Shown: one piece after another, positions 32,618 through 43,953 of the stretch | How the letters are laid out: the number at the start of each line of letters is the position of its first letter | Position numbering within the stretch: the first letter of the stretch is position 1 | Origin: Silene conica | Taxonomy: Eukaryota > Streptophyta > Magnoliopsida > Caryophyllales > Caryophyllaceae | Direction: 5' to 3' | DNA: 64,000 nucleotides | NCBI GenBank assembly: GCA_029255685.2 | Contig: CM055317.2 | Span: 21,832,501 to 21,896,500, forward strand | Notes under the pieces: model-generated | What the model was told of the DNA's origin: nothing | The model's input: only the letters and a program-made list of their open reading frames with translations | Databases searched by the model: none | Position numbers and translations under genes: made by a program

Positions 32618-34504
32618 TGATGTGTGTATTTTATATAGACCTTTTAGGCCGTATTAGTACACATTTCTATGCTTATTCCGTAGTATTTTGCTACGAATAT
32701 CCCCCGAATAGTCTACTTTGGTTTGTTTTGCTATTTTGCAGATATGGGCCGGAGAAGATCATAATAAAGCCTAAAACATGTCCTTATGCATGCATTTAGG
32801 AGAAGAGTTGAGTCGGAGCTTGTTACTACCGTTTTGAGATGCGCATAGGAGCAATGAAGGTCTATCAAGCGAAGGAAAAACTTCAATTTGCTAGTGCCTA
32901 CTTTGGAGAGCCATATCTCGAGTTCTACAACAAATAATCAAATGATTTCATTTCGAGATGAAAGATTATCCTCTTAGCTTTCCAACGCCACCAAGAACGC
33001 TTGATTTGAGCAGGTAACAAAGCAATGGCGGCCATTTGAAGTTCAGTGCACAGTGCAGGAAATACACAGTGCTCGATCGAGAAGAATCTTTGTTCGATCG
33101 AGAGGTTTTGGTTTTTAAAGTCCTCGATCGAGAGGTTTTGGTTCTTAAAGTCCTCGATCGAGAGGTTTTAGTACTTAATCTTCTCGATCGAGAACTTTTC
33201 ATAGCTATTCTTCTCGATCGAGAGGTTTTCCTCTCGAACGAGAGCCTTGTCGGGTGACTGATCATTTTCCCGAGAACTTTTATCAGTTTTCTTTTACTTT
33301 TTCTATAAGAACTCGGTTTGTGAGTTCATTTTAGGTTATCTGCTCTTAGTAGACACTCCTCTTAGTTTCTTTAGCGGTCATTTTTCCAGAAATAAAAAAA
33401 TATACTTTTAGTTCTTATTTCCTTCGCATACGGGTTTAATTCTGTTCTTACACCGGATTTCACCCTATTTGTAATCCTTCTTTCTCTTCTTAATCTTTAT
33501 CATTCTGTTTGTTTTGTTTACTGTTTCCAATCTCGCTATTTTCATTCTGTTTCCGTTCGCTATTTGTCTCGGTATTGGTGCTTTGTTTCGCCTCTGTTTC
33601 TCGCCTCTGTTCTCCTTCGTTTTACAAGTTTTGTTCATGTTTTCCCTTTCCCTTTTATCTCTATTTTCATCTATTTTATGTACGTAATCATTCTGCCATA
33701 TACTCGTTAATCTACATCGGTTTTCGTGTCATTGTTCTCGCCCCTGTTTTCGCTTGTTAGCTTTGAAAACCGTGCTCCCTTTGCTCGTTTTATCACGTTT
33801 TACAGCCCCTTTTACTTACTGATTTATCATTCTGATTTTATCCCATTTTATATCATGTCAATTGTTAACATGATTATCGTAGTTATATTCGTTTATAATT
33901 ACGTTATGAGTAGCTAAATTGTTTATATGCCGGGATGAGGGAAACTGTGTCTTATGCATGATAGGTTGTAACCGGGATGGGTAGTTTTGCGGTAGGAATT
34001 ATTGTTAAGTAATATAATTGTGTTTGGTTGAATGAGTATACGCAGGAGACCATTCGTTTAGTTAAACCCCAACCTAGATCGGAAGATTGGAAGGGTAAGG
34101 CTTGCTTAGCAATAATAAATAGTTTTTGTGAGGGCGGAAGTCAAGCAGAAATGACCTTAGGGCGACTTAAGACCGGAAGGTATAGTCGGGTTAGAGACGT
34201 GACTGTAATAACCTAGATCTTCCTACTAATAATCTGACCAACCTAGTTTATACCGATAGTGCTGACGACACAGTGACCCGAAATCCTAGCATATTCCTCT
34301 TCTTTGAATTATTTTATATCTTTCTCGTTTCTTTTCGTAGTTTACTTAAAACAATTTAAAAACCCCCAGTATTGTGACAATCTGACAGACCAATTTAGAC
34401 AGATAATTAGCAACTTTGCCTTCCTGTGGAGATCGACCCTACTTACCGCTGACTTCTGTCAGTAGTTAATAGGTTTTATTTTTTGTACTGAAACGACGGT
34501 ATCA
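32618..34504 (+). repeat. 5' LTR of Athila-type element
   Basis: Carries the CTCGATCGAG array at about 33069-33240. It is co-linear with the 3' LTR apart from small indels (one 30-bp array unit more) and scattered substitutions. Confidence 0.93.
33069..33240. repeat. CTCGATCGAGAGGTTTTGG array in 5' LTR
   Basis: Six units of about 30 bp, each with the palindrome CTCGATCGAG (or TTCGATCGAG) followed by AGGTTTTGGTTCTTAAAGTC-like sequence. The 3' LTR has the same array with five units (38752-38892). Confidence 0.9.
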
Positions 34505-34509
34505 AATTT

Positions 34510-34527
34510 TGGCGCCGTTGCCGGGGA
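34510..34527 (+). promoter_or_regulatory. Primer binding site (Asp-tRNA)
   Basis: TGGCGCCGTTGCCGGGGA, complementary to the 3' end of plant Asp-tRNA, lies five bases after the 5' LTR. This primer is typical of Athila. Confidence 0.9.
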
Positions 34528-34687
34528 GGCGACGCTTTTATCTGTTTATCTTTGTCTGTTTTTTTTTTCCTGCCTCAAGGGAAGACTGAGTACCTTGAGG
34601 TTGTTCTCATCTTTTTCTTTAGTGTTGTTTTGATAGACCCACAGGTTTATTAGACAGGCTACAGAGGGAGATTTTCGAAGGGAAGAC

Positions 34688-35152
34688 TTGAGTACCTTCG
34701 ATCTCTTTGCCAAGATGACGTCCGTATCCCGACTGATCGCTCAGTTTGAAGCTCAAACTGAAAAATCTGCTAAACGGGAGAGGAATGAATCTTGGGGTTG
34801 TGGTAATTACCACACTGCGCCACAACCGGTACCACAACAAACCCCTCCACCTGCTGAAAATAATGAGATCGCCGAATTATTTCAGATGATAGAGGCATTG
34901 ACGCTAAGGGTGCAATCAAACTCCCACGCTATCCGTCTTGAGAATTTGCAGGCCCAAGTTAATGAATTGAGCAAAGGAGTTGACCGTGAGGACGCTGATT
35001 TAGGAGGATCGAGGAACTTTCTTCTCGATCATGTATCTGACAGTACTCGATCGAGTGAAATGGAGGAAGAACCTCTTGATCGAGCTGCTGAAAATGCTCG
35101 ATCGAGTAAATACGAGGAAGATGTCCTCGATCGAGTAAACAAAAGTACTTGA
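34688..35152 (+). pseudogene. Athila gag C-terminal fragment
   Basis: The frame has a proline-rich stretch (PQPVPQQTPPP) followed by a helical segment IAELFQMIEALTLRVQSN...LENLQAQVNELSK, as at the C-terminus of Athila gag. The capsid part is missing. From about 34995 it enters the CTCGATCGAG array, giving repeated LDRV..STRSS-like residues, and stops at a TGA within the array (35150-35152). Confidence 0.65.
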
Positions 35153-35440
35153 TCGAGCAGAACTGAGGATATAATCCTCGATCGAGTAGAAGCAAGTACT
35201 CGATCGAGGACTTCTGATGACGAGGCTTTCTTTCAACTTTTCTCCAATGCTCAACCGAGTAGTTTTACTGCCCGATCAGTTCCCTACCCACAAAGTTTGC
35301 TGCCACACCGTGGATTTCTTGACCGCTTACGGGCTCTCAAAGTCATGACTCACTAAGATGAGATAATCACTCAGGTACCTACTTATGTCAATTTTATTTC
35401 TCGAATTTATTGGTCTAGGAAGGATACTAATGAGTCGGTA

Positions 35441-36274
35441 ATGAACATAGCCCTGAGTAAAGAGAGTAGCATGCTTCTTAGGAAGGGGACCCACCCTATA
35501 ATGTCTGACCCGAACCAATTTTCTATCTCATGTTCTATAGGGACCCATTCATTCGATAACGTTTTATGTGACCTCGATTCTAGCGTTAACATCTTACCAT
35601 TGCCTCTTGCAATGCAATTAGGATTGACTAAGTTTGTGCGCGCTAGAACGACCATCCAGTTGGCTGACTACTCTTATGTAAAGGTCAAAGGAGCTCTACA
35701 TGATGTACCTATTAGGATCGGGAATTTCTATATTCCCGCAGACTTCATCGCTCTAAACATACCCAAGGACCGCAATGTTCCCATTATTTTTGGAAGACTT
35801 TTTTTGTGCACTGCTGGCGCAATTGTTGATGTCGCGGTTGGGACACTTAGCTTTCAGGTCGGAGGAGAGGATTTGGTTTTTACTAAATCCAATGACCCTA
35901 GGGAACCCATATTTATCGTACCTTGTGATGATATCCCTCTTGTAGAGCCCATTGTCATTCCGCCTGAGCCACTTTATGAGTCACATATTATTGCTGCTGT
36001 TATGACGCCTCCGCCCCATTCTGGGAGCAAATTGGTGGAACATCTCCTTGTTTCTATTTTTGCAGTTTTTGACGACTCCAATGAACCGGGAGGTGTGATG
36101 GGTGCTCCTAGCATGGAATATGGAACTACTTGGATAGATGATCCAGGAGGAGGTGTTGATAAGGCTATGCCGTTGAGAAAGAGGATGCGTTATGAGCTGA
36201 AAGTTTGGGAGCCGAGTGCTTTGAGGAGTTCTCATTTTTCAAATGCCAAGCTGTGGAGACCGAAGGTTGACTAG
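35441..36274 (+). pseudogene. Athila aspartic-protease domain
   Basis: The frame reads KGTHPIMSDPNQFSISCSIG, the active-site region FDNVLCDLDSSVNILPLPLA, and the flap/core NVPIIFGRLFLCTAGAIVDV. This is the retropepsin-like fold of Athila (usual motif CDLGASVSLLP), here with the catalytic triplet drifted to Asp-Ser-Ser. It ends in a unique tail at TAG 36272-36274, with no RT following. The domain would process Gag-Pol in an intact element. Confidence 0.8.
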
Positions 36275-38280
36275 ACAATCGCTGAGGCTACCACATTCAG
36301 TCAGAAGCCTCATAGAGGGCCATTAATTTATGGTGTTGGATGATATAGAAGACGGTCGAGCTGGGACCGTTTAATCTAGCGCTACCGGGAGGCAACCCGG
36401 AGTTTTAACTTTTTATTTATTTCTGTTTTGGAACAATTAGCTTTTTATGCTTTTTGTGTTGTAATAATCGTGCTCGACTATAAACTTTGAACTCGTCGTC
36501 GCGTTTTGGTAGTATTTTGTCGCTTTGGTTGCGTAATTGCAGGTGTTAAGAGTGATCGAGTACTTTATAGCTCGATCGAAGTGAATTGCAAGATGAAGTG
36601 CTTGATCGAGTGACGGATTTTTCTGCCCGACTTCTATGCTTTGTTTGCAACCTCCCATTTTTGGTTCGGTTTGGGGAGGTCCGTGGTGCGTGCACTTTTG
36701 TAAGTTACTAACTCTTCTTCTTTAGTTTGCATTTCTTTTCCTTTACTTTGTACAATGGGGACATTGTACGATTTGGTTTGGGGAAGTTTTGCATCCATAC
36801 CTGTGTCTGCATTTTTTTTTTACTGCATTTCTGTTTGCACGTTTAAATTTAGCATGCATTGTTGTTTTATTTCCAAAAAATCAAAAAAAAATTTACAAAA
36901 AATCACGTTTAATTTTGCATATTAGGTCGAGTCAGATTGGAGTGTTTCATTGCTGAAAATTGTTGTATGCTTAAGCCTTGCATTGTTTCATGTCTTTTAG
37001 CAAATTCCATAGCAATTTCCCGAATTTCATTTCACATTTTTGTTGAACTAGTAGACTTGACTGAAAATTTTGGCAAACTACAATAACTTTCTGAGCTTTA
37101 GAGCCTTAAACTGGTTACATTCATGGCCAGTTATTTTAGGATTGTGAGTAGTACTCCCTGCATTTCTTGTTTTGCATGTGTATGAGTTTTGATTTCTTAT
37201 TACCTACACACATCGGTTAGAGGTCGGAATTACACGTTTAGAGGACTATTGCATCAACCCCTTTCTCGTTTTGCCCTTTCGACTCCACCTTAAGCCATAA
37301 TTGCCTTTTGTCCTTAACTACATCCCATACTTTGCCTACCATTGTCCGAGCTAGGAAGTAGTGAAGAAAATTATCTTGTTGTATCAGTTTTGGCTCATTT
37401 TCAGTTGTCTTGGAATGCGTGCAAGTGAGAATTAGAGGAAGTAGGTTGTGTTGTGCTCGATCGAGAGTTTTATAGCTCGATCGAGAGGTTTCGGGTGTTC
37501 AATGTGTTCGATCGAGAGCTTACGTGCTCGATCGAGAATCTTGGAAAGAAATAGTCCTCGATCGAATGGTATTTTGGTTGATCGAGAGAAATGGAGGTAT
37601 TTGGCCTGTACAACCGAGAAAAAACAAGAAAAAAATGAAAAAGAAAAATGAAAAAAGAAGAAGAAGAAAAAAAACAGGAAAAGAAAAAAAGACAATAACT
37701 CGGTTGGAAAATAGTTGGGATGTGTGATGTGTATGCCTAGTTAAAAAAAGGGGCATGAGTTTATTTTTGAGTTGGAATATCGGGATACTAAAGATGGTTT
37801 GTAGGTTCTAGCTTGGCTTTAACCCTCACATTTTCATACATGTCTTGCCCCTTCTGTCCAACTTAGCCTCACATTCCCAAATTTTGCAATAGTTCGGCGT
37901 GTAATTGACATTGACGGTGGTTGTGCGTGTGTACGGTGCGTGAAATCATTATTCATACTAGTCTAACATGCATGATTTGTTGGTCGAAGTCTAGGTGAGT
38001 GACTTTTACTTATTTCTCTCTTACATATTATCTGCTTGCCCTTTGCTTTGTTGAGAGAAGAGTGACCCGGGAGAGTCCAATTTCGAAAGTCTTGCAAGGT
38101 CGACAGTTCAACATTTATTTGAAATATGCATAAATTCGTTTGCTTAGGATATTGAGCTGTTAGTACTGATTCATTTGCAGTAAATGGTTTGAGTTAACGG
38201 TTTTCAACTTGTCCATGTTTTACTCCTATCTAGTTAGTCTTAGTTAGTTGCTTGAGTTTGCTTGAGGGCAAGCAAAGGTT
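36275..38280 (+). other. Post-pol non-coding region of Athila-type element
   Basis: It contains CGCTACCGGGAGGCAACCCGG (36382-36402), which I associate with the region after Athila integrase, so pol was deleted between the protease and here. Two more CTCGATCGAG clusters lie at 36547-36612 and 37456-37590, and a purine-rich run of about 90 bp at 37614-37700. No envelope-like gene is visible. Confidence 0.65.
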
Positions 38281-38295
38281 TGGTTTGGGGAAGTT
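38281..38295 (+). promoter_or_regulatory. Polypurine tract of Athila-type element
   Basis: TGGTTTGGGGAAGTT directly precedes the 3' LTR. Similar GGTTTGGGGA phrases lie upstream (36668 and 36776). Confidence 0.7.
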
Positions 38296-40148
38296 TGATG
38301 TGTGTATTTTATATAGACCTTTTAGGCCGTATTAGCACACATTTCTATGCTTATTCCGTAGTATTTTGCTACGAATATCCCCCGAATAGTCTACTTTGGT
38401 TTGTTTTGCTATTTTGCAGATATGGGCCGGAGAAGATCATAATAAAGCCTAAAACATGTCCTTATGCATGCATTTAGGAGAAGAGTTGAGTCGGAGCTTG
38501 TTACTATCGTTTTGAGATGCGCATAGGAGCAATGAAGGTCCATCAAGCGAAGGAAGAACTTCAATTTGCTAGTGCCTACTTTGGAGAGCCATATCTCGAG
38601 TTCTACAACAGATAATCAGGTGATTCTATTTGGAGATGAAACCTTATCTTCTTAGCTTTCCAACGCCACCAAGAACGCTTGATTTAAGCGAGTAACAAAG
38701 CAATGGCGGCCATTTGAAGTTCAGTGCGCAGTGCAGGAAATACACGCTGCTCGATCGAGAAGAATATTTGTTCGATCGAGAGGTTTTGGTTCTTAAAGTC
38801 CTCGATCGAGAGGTTTTGGTTCTTAAAGTCCTCGATCGAGAGCCCTTCATAGCTATTCTTCTCGATCGAGATGTTTTTCTCTCGATCGAGAGCCTTGTCG
38901 GGTGACTGATCATTTTCCCGAGAACTTTTATTAGTTTTCTTTTATTTTTGCTATAAGAACTCGGTTTGTGAGTTCATTTTAGGTTTTCTGCTCTTAGTAG
39001 ACATTCCTCTTAGTTTCTTTAACAATCATTTTTCCAGAAATAAAAAAAATATACTTTTAGTTCTTATTTCCTTCGCATACAGGTCTAATTCTGTTCTTAC
39101 ACCGGATTTCATCCTATTTGTAATCCTTCTTTCTCTTCTTAATCTTTATCATTTTTTTTGTTTTGTTTACTGTTTCTATTCTCGCTATTTTCATTCTGTT
39201 TCCGTTCGCTGTTTGTCTCGGTATTGGTGCTTTGTTTCGCCTCTGTTTCTCACCTCTGTTCTCCTTCGTTTTACGAGTTTTGTTCATGTTTTCCCTTTTA
39301 TCTCTATTTTCATCTATTTTATGTACGTAATCATTCTGCCATATACTCGTTAATCTACATCGGTTTTCGTGTCCTTGTTATCGCCCCTGTTTCTCGCTTA
39401 TTAGCTTCGAAAACCGTGCTCCCTTTGCTCGTTTTATCACGTTTTACAGCCCCTTTTACTTACTGATTTATCATTCTGATTTTATCCCATTTTATATCAT
39501 GTCAATTGTTAACATGATTATCGTAGTTGTTTTCGTTTATAATTACGTTTTGAGTAGCTAAATTGTTTATATGTCGGGATGAGGGAAACTGTGTCTTATG
39601 CATGATAGGTTGTAACCGGGATGGGTAGTTTTGCGGTAGGAATTATTGTTAAGTAATATAATTGTGTTTGGTTGAATGAGTATACGTAGGAGACCATTCG
39701 TTTAGTTAAACTCCGGCCTAGATCGGAAGATTCGAAGGGTAAGGCTTGCTTAGCAATAATAATTAGTTTCTGTGAGGGCGGAAGTCAAGTAGAAATGACC
39801 TTAGGGCGACTTAAGACCGAAAGGTATAGTAGGGTTAGAGACGTGACTGTAATAACCTAGCCCTTCCTACCAATAATCTGACCAACCTAGTTTATACCGA
39901 TAGTGCTGACGACACAGTGACCCGAAATCCTAGCATATTCCTCTTCTGTGAATTATTTTATATCTTTCTCGTTTCTTTTCGTAGTTTACTTAAAATAATT
40001 TAAAAACCCCCAATATTGTGACAATCTGACAGACCAATTTAGACAGATAATTAGCAACTTTGCCTCCCTGTGGAAATCGACACTACTTACCGCTGACTTT
40101 TGTCAGTAGTTAATAGGTTTTATTTTTGGTACTGAAACGACAGTATCA
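38296..40148 (+). repeat. 3' LTR of Athila-type element
   Basis: Co-linear copy of 32618-34504, one CTCGATCGAG unit shorter, followed by the ATAAG duplication. Confidence 0.93.
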
Positions 40149-40283
40149 ATAAGGTTTAGATTATAAAACTTAAGTCATAAAATATAAAATAGAGATAAAA
40201 AATTTTATGCTGAACCAGAGTATGCTTTATACAGAGTAGAACCTGAGGTCTAGGGGATCTGCTCTTGTCCGGTGGAGGCACCT

Positions 40284-40493
40284 CTAGATGATATACTTTT
40301 TTAGGTGAAGTATATTCCATGATTTGGGTATCATTTCCCCCTCCATTGTCATCAGTCTGTAGGCCCAATTACCAACAATGCTCTCAACTTGGTATGGGCC
40401 CTCCCAGTTGTAAGCGAACTTTCCAGCTTGCCGGTTTTTGGTGTTCTGGAACACCTTTCTCAGGACCAGATCCTCTACTTCATAAAATGCCAT
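40284..40493 (-). pseudogene. Tat integrase C-terminal domain
   Basis: Minus strand: EDLVLRKVFQNTKNRQAGKF, then NWEGPYQVESIVG...YRLMTMEGE, then SWNILHLKKY. This is the C-terminal part of a gypsy integrase (GDLVLR...NWEGPY pattern). It joins almost directly to the zinc finger at 40530, so the DDE core is deleted. Confidence 0.85.
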
Positions 40494-40529
40494 AGGTATA
40501 TTACCGGGTGCAGGGAATCTGCTGGTTGG

Positions 40530-40792
40530 TGATTGACAGATGCATGCCGTTGACAGGCGTCACACTTCCTTGCATACCTCTTTGCATCCTTGCGCATTGT
40601 GGGCCAGACGTACCCCATTCTGAGGGCTCTATTGGACATGCTTCTTCCCCCTACATGATTCCCACAAACTCCGCTGTGGAGGTCATGCAAGACAGTTTGT
40701 GCCTCATTCTGGTCTAAGCAACGGAGATATGGTCCTGCTAATGATTTCCGGAACAGGATGCCATCAATTAGCAAGAACCTGGAAGCCTTCAC
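40530..40792 (-). pseudogene. Tat integrase zinc finger (H2C2)
   Basis: Minus strand: FLLIDGILFRKSLAGPYLRC, then HDLHSGVCGNHVGGRSM, then GYVWPTMRKDA, then CDACQRHASVNHQPAD. H...H and C-x2-C are intact. After this point about 200 residues of the catalytic core are missing. Confidence 0.88.
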
Positions 40793-40999
40793 CCTGAAGC
40801 TGCGTGCCTCTTTTTAACTGTTGGCTAAGATATCATGCTGCAACCAGTCCAAGTATGGCTTTCGCTAGTCCTGCTCCGGCTCCTGGTCTGGGTTGCTGCT
40901 GCATATGAGCAATTCTTCCTGGTCCGGATCTGGCCCAGGAATGGATGGTCTGAGAACATGGGTGATGTGAATACTGGCTACGTCAGCTGGTTTGAAGGT

Positions 41000-41300
41000 T
41001 GATCCCAGGGTTGCCAGTGCATCTAATTCTGCGTTCTACTCTCTGGGTACCTGCTGGATGAATAATTATGTGAATCTGCTGGTTAGTTCTTTTGCTACGC
41101 ATAAGTAGGCCGCCATTGTTGAATCTCTTGCTTCGTATGCTCCATTGACGTGATTCACAATTAATTGCGAATCAATGTACACACTAATGCAGCTGACTCC
41201 TATGTCCAAGGCTAATTGCAGCCCCAGGACCAGGGCTTCATATTCAGCTACATTGTTGGTGGTCTTGAACTCACATCGAACTGCTTGGGTGATCAAGTCA
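41000..41300 (-). pseudogene. Second (archaeal-type) RNase H of Tat element
   Basis: Minus strand: CEFKTTNNVAEYEALVLGLQ, then SVYIDSQLIVNHVNGAYEARD. The NNVAEYEAL (Glu) and D-S-Q (Asp) motifs are typical of the additional RNase H found in the Tat lineage. The domain would help remove RNA during reverse transcription. It is closed by stops on the C-terminal side. Confidence 0.85.
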
Positions 41301-41365
41301 CCCTCTGGTGATCTGAGGATCAGCCCAACCCCTGACCCTCTGGCGTTTGATGCCCCATCTACCCA

Positions 41366-42100
41366 TAATTCTCAGGTGCCTAGCTTGGCACCCTTTTGTA
41401 GGTGCAGAATTTCCTGCTCTGCTTCGGTCTGGAGTGCTGGGCTGAAGTCGGAGACGAAGTCTGCGAGGGCTTGTGACTTTATGGCTGTGCACGGTTCAAA
41501 CTGGAGATCATATCCACTGAGGTGCACAGACCATTTAGCCATTCGTCCTGAGAGCTCTGGCTTTCTCATGACAGTCTTGAGGGGGTGATTAGTAACCACC
41601 GAGATGGTATGAGACTCAAAGTACGGGCGTAGTTTATAGCGATGCTGTGACCAATGCAAGTACTAGTTTCTTAAGTGAGGTATACCTTGTCTTTGTTGGT
41701 AGTAGTGACTTGTTGACGTAGTACGCCGGATGCTGAGCTCCCTCGCGCTGTCGGACCAGTACTGCTCACAGCTGTTTCAGTTACAGAGAGGTACAAGAGC
41801 AACACTTCCCCTTGCTCTGGTTTGGATAGCAGGGGTGGGCTGCTCAGGTACCGCTTCAGTTCCTGGAATGCTTTCTCGTGCTCTGATATCCAATCAAACT
41901 TCTGGCTTTTCCTTAGGATGTCATAGAATAGTCTACACCGATCTGAGGATCTGGAAATAAATCTACTCAGAGCTCCTACTCTTCCTGTTAGACGATGCAC
42001 ATCTTTAGGCTTCTGGGGTGATTCCAGCTGCAGAACTGCTTTGATCTGCTCTGTGTTGGCTTCTATTCCTCTCCGCGTTACCATATACCCCAAGAATTTC
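41366..42100 (-). pseudogene. Tat RT C-terminus and first RNase H
   Basis: Minus strand from 42093: GYMVTRRGIEANTEQIKAVL (end of RT), then ALSRFISRSSDRCRLFYDIL, then WISEHEKAFQELKRYL, then RNase H. A frame change near 41665 precedes LHWSQHRYKLRPYFESHTIS and WSVHLSGYDLQFEPCTAIKS. Stops and frame changes mark it as dead. Confidence 0.85.
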
Positions 42101-43555
42101 CCACTGGAACTTCCAAAGGTACACTTAGCTGGATTTAGCTTCTTCTTGTACTTCCGGAGGGTGTTAAAGTTTCCTCTAGGTGCTGGGTGTGGTCCACCGA
42201 TTGCTTGGATTTAACCATCATATCATCTATGTATACTTCCATATTTCGCCCTATCTGGTCTTTGAACATCATGTTTACGAGCTGTTGATATGTAGAGCTA
42301 GCATTCTTAATTTAAGACCGAAGGGCATTAAGTTGTAACAGTAAATGCCTCTTTCTGATCTGAATGTTGTCTTCTCCTGATCTGCTGGGTCCATCTTAAC
42401 CTGGTTGTATCCACTCCAGGCATCTAGGAAAGTCAACATTTCATGGCCCGCAGTGGCGTCCACCATAGCATCTATATGTGGCAAGGGGAATGGGTCCTTG
42501 GGGCTAGGGCTGTGCACCGGTCCAAAACCGGACCGGACCGGAACCGGAATTGGCAAAATTGATGGACCGGGACCGGACCGGAATATAAAAACTCCGGACC
42601 GGAACCGGACCGGTAAAATTCCGGTCGAAAACCGGACCGGACCGGTTGGACCGGAATTTGAATATTATGAACCAAAAAAATTATGGATTGGTAAAATTAT
42701 GGACCGGAATTTGAATATTATGGACCGATTGGACCGGTTTGGACCGGTTGGACCGGCTTGGACCGGTTAGACCTGTTTAGACTGGATTTTAATATATTTT
42801 TGAGGAAAAAAATATAAAAACATAAAATCCGGTCCAAACCGGCCCTGACCGGAAAAAAAACGGTCCTGAACCGGACCGGACCGAAACCCGAAATCTTAAA
42901 AAATGGTGGACCTGAGACCGGACCGGATTTTTTAATTCCGGTTCCGGTCCGAAAGATTCCGGTCCGGTCCATTTTTCCGGTCCGGACCGGATTTTGCACC
43001 CCCTACTTGGGACAGGCCTTATTCAGGTCTGTGAAATCCACGCAAACCCTCCACTTGCCGTTCTTTTTTGGTACCACCACTACGTTGGATAGCATTCTGG
43101 GTACTTGACTTCCCTAATCTTCCATGCTTCCAGAAGGTTATCCACCTCCTAGTTAATAACCTGGTTCCTTTCTGCTGTAAATTTCCTGCGTCTCTGCTAT
43201 ACTGGTCTGAATCCTGGATTTATACTGAGCTTGTGTGTTATGATCTCTGGGTCTATGACAATCATGTCTTTGTGGGACCAGGTGAAGCAGTCTACGTTCT
43301 TTCTGAGCAGCTGGAGGAACTGCTGACGTAGATCTCCAGAGCACTCTGAGCCTATGAACACGATCCTTTCTGGATACTACTCATCCAGGCGGACCTCATC
43401 GATCTATGCTTGTTGGGGCTCGATGTATTCCTCCTGGATGCGCAGCTGCTGTAATTGATATGCTCTGGCGGTGGGTGGTCTGGTGGTCCTTCTGAGGGCT
43501 ACCTTGTAGCAGTCCTTGGCCTCCTCCTGATCTCCTCGTATCTCCTGGACGAAGA
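42101..43555 (-). pseudogene. Tat reverse transcriptase, split by a hAT MITE
   Basis: Minus-strand motifs in order: the N-terminal extension (QLQQLRIQEEYIEP), FTWSHKDMIVIDPEI, then KDPFPLPHIDAMVDATAGHE, FLDAWSGYNQVKM and YCYNLMPFGLK, and the catalytic EVYIDDMMVKS (about 42205-42240). The MITE at 42505-43005 interrupts just before KDPFPLPHID. Stops are scattered. The RT active-site aspartates remain. Confidence 0.87.
42505..43005. mobile_element. hAT-type MITE made of CCGGACCGG repeats
   Basis: The ends are TAGGGCTGTGCACC and, reverse-complemented, TAGGGGGTGCAAAATCC. The flanks are CTTGGGGC (42497-42504) and CTTGGGAC (43006-43013), an 8-bp duplication with one mismatch, as expected for hAT. 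The 501-bp interior is dominated by GGACCGGA, CCGGTCC and GGACCGGTTT repeats in both orientations, so it can fold on itself. There is no transposase. Confidence 0.87.
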
Positions 43556-43559
43556 AGAG

Positions 43560-43953
43560 AACAACACGAGAAGTTTTTGGTGACGCGGAAAAACCAATAA
43601 GGGAAACAACCGCGGGGGGAACGGAATCCCACCAAGCTTTTACTATAATCGAGAGTTATTATGGTTGTACGTAGTACAAGCGATATCTTGCGTAAGTTAT
43701 AACTGTGAAAAAAGAAGTGAGTGAATCTCTCTTGACCTAGGTCTCTTTTTATGCAAGTGGAGTCCTGGTCAACTGCTCCTAGTTCTGCTCCGAAAATGTA
43801 GGAGTTTGTTAGGGGAGATACTCTAGGGTTTTGACCTTTTCATGCTCCCTTCAACAGCTCTTTTACGGATTAATTTTCTGTCTGGTTGCTTTCCTTGTTG
43901 GGCTGCTCGTGACTTTTGGGCCCAATAACATGGTGACAATTTTGGGCTAAACA
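43560..43953 (-). repeat. Putative Tat 5' LTR remnant
   Basis: On the minus strand it starts TGTTTAGCCCAAAATTGTC and runs about 390 bp with a GCATAAAAAGAG TATA-like stretch. It then passes, without PBS, gag or protease, straight into RT-linked coding near 43555. The boundary at 43953 coincides with the start of the copia fragment. Confidence 0.5.

Larger units (their letters stand above)
32618..40148 (+). mobile_element. Athila-type Ty3/gypsy deletion derivative
   Basis: LTRs of 1887 bp (32618-34504) and 1853 bp (38296-40148) begin TGATGTGTG and end GTATCA. They are flanked by an exact duplication ATAAG (32613-32617 and 40149-40153). The PBS matches Asp-tRNA, as in Athila. The 3.8-kb interior keeps only a C-terminal gag piece and the protease-like domain. 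RT, RNase H and integrase are absent, so it needed a helper to move. It sits inside the Tat-type element. Confidence 0.93.
31446..43953 (-). mobile_element. Degenerate Tat/Retand-type Ty3/gypsy element, split by insertions
   Basis: Read on the minus strand the order is LTR-like sequence (43953 to about 43560), RT, RNase H, a second archaeal-type RNase H, integrase zinc finger, integrase C-terminus, and then an antisense coiled-coil ORF at the far end (31478-32122, + strand). The second RNase H and an antisense extra ORF are hallmarks of the Tat lineage. Gag and protease, the integrase core and one LTR are missing or unrecognised. An Athila-type element (32618-40148) and a hAT MITE (42505-43005) have inserted. 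The left limit is approximate. Confidence 0.78.

Noticed and set aside
33036..33257. 73-codon frame with DREVLVLKVLDREV repeats, and its copy in the 3' LTR
   Set aside because: It is the CTCGATCGAG array of the Athila LTR read in one frame. LTR location, no start context, no domain.
36275..38280. Envelope-like gene, as in some Athila elements
   Set aside because: No long frame, signal peptide or membrane segment in this stretch.
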